Shown here: positions 61,401 through 64,000 of the stretch, in pieces
Layout: every line of letters starts with the position of its first letter
How positions within the stretch are numbered: position 1 is the first letter of the stretch
From: Ferruginibacter sp.
GTDB taxonomy: Bacteria > Bacteroidota > Bacteroidia > Chitinophagales > Chitinophagaceae
Assembly: GCA_016786725.1 (NCBI GenBank)
Contig: JAEUVU010000007.1
Coordinates: 547,959-611,958, forward strand
Reading direction: 5' to 3'
DNA: 64,000 nt
Position numbers and translations under genes: made by a program
The notes under the pieces: generated by a model
What the model saw: the letters and a program-made list of their open reading frames with translations, nothing else
Database searches by the model: none
Told to the model about the DNA's origin: nothing

Positions 61401-64000
61401 GACTAACTTAACCAATGGCGGTCAGTATAGCGGTGTAAACGCTGCCACTCTCAGCATCAGTGGTGTAACCACTGCTATGAGCGGCAGGGGATACCGTTGT
61501 ATTGTAACTGGTGTTTGCGCACCATGGACGCCTCCAACCAACGTATCAAATTGTGCTACCTTAACTGTTAATCCGTTACCAGTTGTTTCAATCACTCCGC
61601 CAATCAGTTGTGGTGGTGTTGCCGGAATCAGCGGTACAGCATTATCAGTTGGTTCAGCTCCTCCGCCGGTACCAGGTTCAGTAACTGTAAACTCAGGTAC
61701 TATCAATCTTACAGTTCCTGATAATACAGCCAATGGCGTGAGCAATGTTATTGCAATGACCGGTGTTCCTGCCAACGCAACGATCACCAACGTAGCAGTT
61801 ACGTTGAATAATTTCTCTCATACTTACCCTGGTGATATGATCATTCACCTGCAGGCTCCTAACGGACAGATACTGAACCTGTACAAATATGGTACAGGCC
61901 TGTTCACCGGCCCTGCTTCTGGTGTTCCAACCTGGGGATGGTATGGTGCAAGGGTTAGCCAGTTAGGTACAACAGCATGGAGTACCGTTGCAACTGCACC
62001 ATTCATTTATAACAACAGTACGCCATGGAGAGCTGATGCGATCAATACTCCTGTGGCCGGTCCGGTTGTTCAGAACCCGACAGGCTTTGTATCAAATGCT
62101 CCAAACTTTGCAGCTTTGTACACAACTCCTGCATCTACCACGGGTAACTGGACATTGGCTATGGCTGATGGCGGTCCTGGTGATATCGGAACTTTAGGTT
62201 CATGGAGTTTAACTATTGAATATACAACCCCGGGAAGCGGCGGTGCCAACAATTCTTATGTTTGGTCTCCACAAGCCGGATTGTACACTAATTCAACAGC
62301 AACTTCTCCTTACACCGGACAAAACCTGTCAACCGTATATGCAGCTCCATCTGCGTTTACTGTGTACACTGTAACCGCTACAGACAATGTAACCGGTTGT
62401 ACAAATACTTCACAGGCTTTTGTTAACTACACACCTCCTGCGCCAACCGTAACACCTAATCCTGTTGCAATGTGCCTGGGAGATGCAGCTGTACGTTTAA
62501 TAGCTTCGTCAGCTACCACTACAACTACGCAATTCTGTTCAGGCCCTATCAGTGTAATTGTACCTGATAACAACCCTGGAGGTGCAACAAGCAATATTAC
62601 CGTTTCGGGTATCCCTGCTTCTTGTAATGTTACTGCAGCAGCAGTTACTTTCAACATGCCTCATACATGGGCAGGGGATGTAGCTATTGCATTGAAAGCA
62701 CCTAACGGACAGATCCTGAACCTTGATTACTACCTGTCTGGAACCGGTGCCGGTCCTACAACAGGATTTGTAAATACCAAGATCAGTTCTACCGGAACAG
62801 CGGCAATCGGTTCTGCAACCAGTCCGTTCACCGGAACCTTCAGGGCTGATGCAGCCGGAGCCGCTTCAGCGCCTCCTGCAGGCCCAACAGGCTTCCTGCC
62901 AACGACTACCAGCTGGACTCCATTGTTTGCTAATCCAAATGGTGTGTGGACACTGGCCATGGTTGATGGTTTTGGCGGAGACCAGGGTACACTTACATCA
63001 TGGTGTCTTGATCTTACCTATGTTTGCGGCATTCCTTCAACTCCTGCTACCTGGTCTCCTATAGCCGGATTGTTTAATGACGCTGCTGCTACTATTCCTT
63101 ATGCAGGTACTCCGAGAGACACTGTTTGGACAAGGCCAACACCTTCTGGTGTTTATACTTACCAGGCAACTGTACAGAGCTTACCTGTTCCGCCGTTGAC
63201 ATTTACCAACTCTGCACCGATAACCATCAATGCAGCCGGTAATGGTAACCCATATCCTGCCAACCTGGTAGTGTCTGGTATACCGCCAACAGGTGTTACA
63301 GTTAAAAACGTAACACTTACAGGAATTAGCCATACCTGGGCTGAGGATGTTGACATCATGTTACAATCACCAAGTGGACAGAATGTAATTTTACTTTCTG
63401 ATATCGCTCCAGGTGGTGCAGATTATGTTAACCATACTTATACATTTGACGACGCAGCGGCAGGTACTATGCCTACCGGTGCTACAGTTCCTGCTAGCGG
63501 TACCTACAGGCCTACAAACTTTGTGGGTGCGATCGGTGTTGAACCAGACAACTGGCCAGCTCCGGGACCTGGCGCTGTTACGCAGCCTACCCCAACACTG
63601 TCAACATTTACAGGCAATATGAACGGAACATGGAAGTTGTTTGTATTTGATGATGCTGCAGGTGATCAGGGAACTATTGCCGGAGGATTCTCAATTGGTT
63701 TCGACCTTGGCATAGCTCCATGTACGTCACCAGCCCGTACGGTTACCGTAACGGTGAATGATCCAACAGTACTTAATGCTCAGTTACCTGCTAATCAAAC
63801 CGTATGTACCGATAAGGTAGCAACCTTTACGGCAGCTGTAACAGCGGGTACAGGTCCTCACAGCTATCAGTGGCAGGTAAGCACCAATGGTGGCGGTACT
63901 TTTGCCAACGTAGCCAATGGCGGAGTTTACAGCGGTGCAACCACTGCAACGCTGACCATTACAGCGCCCCCTGTAAGCATGAGCACTTATCAATACCGTT
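55408..64000 (+). CDS. Giant secreted metzincin with Ig/PKD, glycine-rich and five P-domain-like modules (3' end outside window)
   Basis: Open from ATG 55408 to the window end: at least 2864 codons without a stop, checked codon by codon. Signal peptide 1-23. A propeptide-like part precedes a reprolysin-like domain (about 198-416) with HEMGHQFGGNH at 344-354; the Met-turn reads TIQAYAGICG with Gln377 where methionine is normal. Then: PKD/cadherin-like region (425-671); two 107-residue Ig-like repeats (675-886); PKD-like (886-962); glycine-rich domain (972-1237); PKD-like (1252-1331); P-domain-like modules at about 1347-1493, 1509-1655, 2093-2273, 2372-2542 and 2600-2771; a bespoke beta domain (1729-1890); Ig-like parts (1954-2055 and from 2789). 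No sorting domain is yet seen; a type IX one is expected beyond the window. The PorP/SprF gene precedes it. Confidence 0.9.
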   Translation, partial: MKKIYRFSLCILLLLSLSFSLTAQNSFFAPMDESAVSFTNSSRVIIPAKYNTVKADMAQLKTFLWSLPSEKTVNTATAPIMQVPMPNGQTARFRVWETHIQAPELAAKFPTIKTFAGQGIDDPHATIWFDYGPRGFHGQVLSVNGSYYIDPYAVGNTTDYISYFRKDLMNNKGKWACDVPDYTPKAPGSNSLTAAACRGTEMRTYRLAVACTGEYAQAPGINAGNNATILHNAIVTSVNRVVGVYRTEVSVSMTLVATNNLVEFLDAATDPFTGNNNANVLINESQTVCDANIGSANYDIGHTFSTGGGGLAQLNSPCGSSKARGITGSPNPTGDPYDIDYVAHEMGHQFGGNHTMAGCGSSPANTKLETGSGTTIQAYAGICGAENIQPNSDPFFHAMSFDEISNFVSGAGAACGTTSATGNGIPVIGALTNNGASIPISTPFTLTGTATDPNNDPLTYCWEQWDVQGAQTWNAGATAAAGNTVPLFKSRIPKTTGSRTFPDMAVILAGYPANPPSAMGGLKGETLSPVARAMKFKLSVRDNRTVGGGYASSGSDGCQTNSVYQINVVNSGGPFAVTIPNGGESYAGGSTQTVTWNPVGTTAAPFSVANVRILLSTDGGLTYPTTIIASTPNDGSEAVTIPAGPTTTARVKVEAIGNVFFDISNANFSITGAPAAPTVTINQAAAQPDPTSASPINFTVVFNEAVTGFATGDVTLAGTAGATTATVTGGPTTYNVAVSGMASSGTVIATIPAGVCTSVATALANVASTSTDNTVTFNLVVAAPTVTINQAAAQADPTGTSPINFTVVFDQPVTGFATGDVTLSGTAGATTGTVTGAGTTYNVAVSGMTGSGTVIATVPANVAQNASAQGNLASTSTDNTVTYNAPVGCTSVNPVPNQTVCNNSPTAAVNFTSPTPGTTFSWVNNNTSIGLAANGTGNIPSFTATNPGATPNVATITVTPVLTTVTPTTTTFNFTGGAQTFTVPAGVTSLNITTLGAQGGSGATGGNGATGGVGGLGSRATGTLAVTPGQVLTIFVGGQGGAPTSGFNGGGTGGNANSGGGGGASDVRFPGATSADRILVAGGGGGGGRAGCEPNTVNGGAGGNGDGNGANGVNSPNGGGGFGAIGTTPGAAGIGCAGFLGSPGLAGFGPAGGNGGAGQSCCCFTFASVPGGGGGGGGFLGGAGGGGGSAGTTGCAGNDKGGGGGGAGGTSYTGGVTAGVITTGIQSGNGQVILNYNVTTVCNGPTTAFTITVLPTATVNPVPNQTVCAGSPTNPVNFTSATAGAIFNWTNNTPAIGLAASGTGNIPSFIAQNPGATPLTATITVTPSVPIGGGPCAGSAPQTFTNNTPVAIVDNAVVSSTVVVSGAPTYLLDVNLITAITHTFNADLDITITSPAGTVVTLTSDNAAGNDNVFNGTTWDDDANPGGQVPYTTNNGIATDHSYVNLTAATPLAPEEPLGAFIGENPNGTWTLRVSDDLGGDVGTINSWSVVVSGLAAAPTTANTSATNNTPVAIVDNAVVSSTINVSGAGSQLLDVNLTTFITHTFCADMDITITSPAGTVVTLTSDNGAGNDNVFNGTVWDDDANPGGQVPYTTNNGLASDHSYVNLTTATPLAPEEALAAFIGENPNGTWTLRVSDDLGGDVGTINSWTLNLQTMICSGFCVGTPTSFTITVNPNPAIVIIADPGTTLCEGDPTLLTVVQGTATGPGVLYTQGPGAPVNGSPSQVFEPANTAFNSQSADDFVVPAGSTWNITQMSFVGIGAGAPTSVNVFVYNNSGSNLPGTQVAAYNNLTSYTQAGGNYTVTLPSALSLSSGTYWVSMQVNMAFATGGQWFWGNYGAPTVGNQYAWQNPGGGFATPCTSWGYGGTGCNVGGGAANVNNIFSLTGTSVTGGASMPAGYTYLWSPATGLSSTTSNPVAASPMNTTTYTVVATGPGPAFCSRTASVTITVNKRPVVTTQPANTVRCAGTTATFTVGATGTGLTYQWQESLVGCTAPVWTNLTNGGQYSGVNAATLSISGVTTAMSGRGYRCIVTGVCAPWTPPTNVSNCATLTVNPLPVVSITPPISCGGVAGISGTALSVGSAPPPVPGSVTVNSGTINLTVPDNTANGVSNVIAMTGVPANATITNVAVTLNNFSHTYPGDMIIHLQAPNGQILNLYKYGTGLFTGPASGVPTWGWYGARVSQLGTTAWSTVATAPFIYNNSTPWRADAINTPVAGPVVQNPTGFVSNAPNFAALYTTPASTTGNWTLAMADGGPGDIGTLGSWSLTIEYTTPGSGGANNSYVWSPQAGLYTNSTATSPYTGQNLSTVYAAPSAFTVYTVTATDNVTGCTNTSQAFVNYTPPAPTVTPNPVAMCLGDAAVRLIASSATTTTTQFCSGPISVIVPDNNPGGATSNITVSGIPASCNVTAAAVTFNMPHTWAGDVAIALKAPNGQILNLDYYLSGTGAGPTTGFVNTKISSTGTAAIGSATSPFTGTFRADAAGAASAPPAGPTGFLPTTTSWTPLFANPNGVWTLAMVDGFGGDQGTLTSWCLDLTYVCGIPSTPATWSPIAGLFNDAAATIPYAGTPRDTVWTRPTPSGVYTYQATVQSLPVPPLTFTNSAPITINAAGNGNPYPANLVVSGIPPTGVTVKNVTLTGISHTWAEDVDIMLQSPSGQNVILLSDIAPGGADYVNHTYTFDDAAAGTMPTGATVPASGTYRPTNFVGAIGVEPDNWPAPGPGAVTQPTPTLSTFTGNMNGTWKLFVFDDAAGDQGTIAGGFSIGFDLGIAPCTSPARTVTVTVNDPTVLNAQLPANQTVCTDKVATFTAAVTAGTGPHSYQWQVSTNGGGTFANVANGGVYSGATTATLTITAPPVSMSTYQYR
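57436..58062 (+). repeat. Tandem 321-bp Ig-like repeat inside the giant gene
   Basis: Two copies offset by 321 bp (for example 57439 and 57760), sharing TINQAAAQ, ADPT, GFATGDVTL, YNVAVSGM, SGTVIAT and STSTDNTVT. Each codes for one 107-residue beta-sandwich domain. DNA identity is high in blocks, so the duplication is fairly recent. Confidence 0.85.
59446..60372 (+). repeat. Tandem 486-bp repeat of a P-domain-like module inside the giant gene
   Basis: Copies at about 59446-59886 and 59932-60372, offset by exactly 486 bp. They share long near-identical DNA blocks (for example the codons for ITITSPAGTVVTLTSDN and ENPNGTWTLRVSDDLGGDVG). They are recent copies compared with the three more diverged P-like modules further on. 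Confidence 0.88.

Noticed and set aside
55408..64000. Possible frameshift or fusion of several genes in the giant frame
   Set aside because: Read codon by codon the frame has no stop and domains follow each other without gaps or start-like signals, so it is one gene.

Overview
The window is a chromosomal segment of a Bacteroidota bacterium, most likely of the order Chitinophagales (family Chitinophagaceae or a close relative). The grounds are type IX secretion/gliding genes (gldJ, porV, a PorP/SprF-family gene) with type IX cargo, bacillithiol synthesis (bshA), DUF4292 next to an EnvC-like gene, many short lipoproteins, little Shine-Dalgarno signal, and promoters of the Bacteroidota form TAnnTTTG. 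The genus cannot be fixed from the sequence alone. No phage, insertion sequence, CRISPR array or plasmid gene was seen; most of the window is ordinary core genome with accessory islands.

Layout. 1-374: start of class II fumarase (minus strand). 548-8640: a secreted metalloprotease, then a tight three-gene glycoside hydrolase operon (GH29, GH3, GH29). 8643-12728 (minus): crotonase plus a stand-alone B12-binding subunit, a lipoprotein alpha/beta hydrolase, and gltX. 12929-15558: two paralogous lipoproteins around a polysaccharide deacetylase. 15674-21623: tatD, tRNA-Ser(GGA), murF and gldJ (minus), a 919-bp AT-rich gap, and porV (plus). 21724-27003: ispF, a type B-sorted surface protein, dut, a DUF4292 lipoprotein and an EnvC-like protein. 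27006-32240: bshA, an M28 peptidase, a small membrane protein, an RsmI-like methyltransferase, an EI24 membrane protein and a 3-methyladenine glycosylase. 32339-35004: two isocitrate dehydrogenases of different evolutionary types side by side. 35071-42574: an antiporter, a VF530 protein, a NYN/LOTUS protein, an RlmL-like methyltransferase, an aminotransferase, small secreted proteins, an esterase and an exported SAM-hydrolase-like protein. 42651-50921: a TonB-dependent receptor, a DPP-IV-like peptidase, an S4 protein, trmD, a methyltransferase and a LolA-like protein. 51009-54010: adenine deaminase and uracil phosphoribosyltransferase (nucleobase salvage) around a lipoprotein. 54210-64000: a PorP/SprF-family gene followed by a giant open frame (at least 2864 codons, running off the window) that encodes a secreted metzincin with five P-domain-like modules.

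How it fits together. The organism exports large modular proteins through type IX secretion. The window holds machinery (GldJ, PorV), a candidate dedicated partner (PorP/SprF family) and three cargo proteins (548, 22215, 55408). The hydrolases, esterase, peptidases and TonB receptor fit a polymer-degrading lifestyle. The most unusual items are the giant multi-P-domain protease with a changed Met-turn, the unlike isocitrate dehydrogenase pair, promoter boxes 4-5 nt from start codons that imply leaderless mRNAs, a palindromic element inside the adenine deaminase frame, and many intergenic runs of 7-8 bp quasi-repeats.
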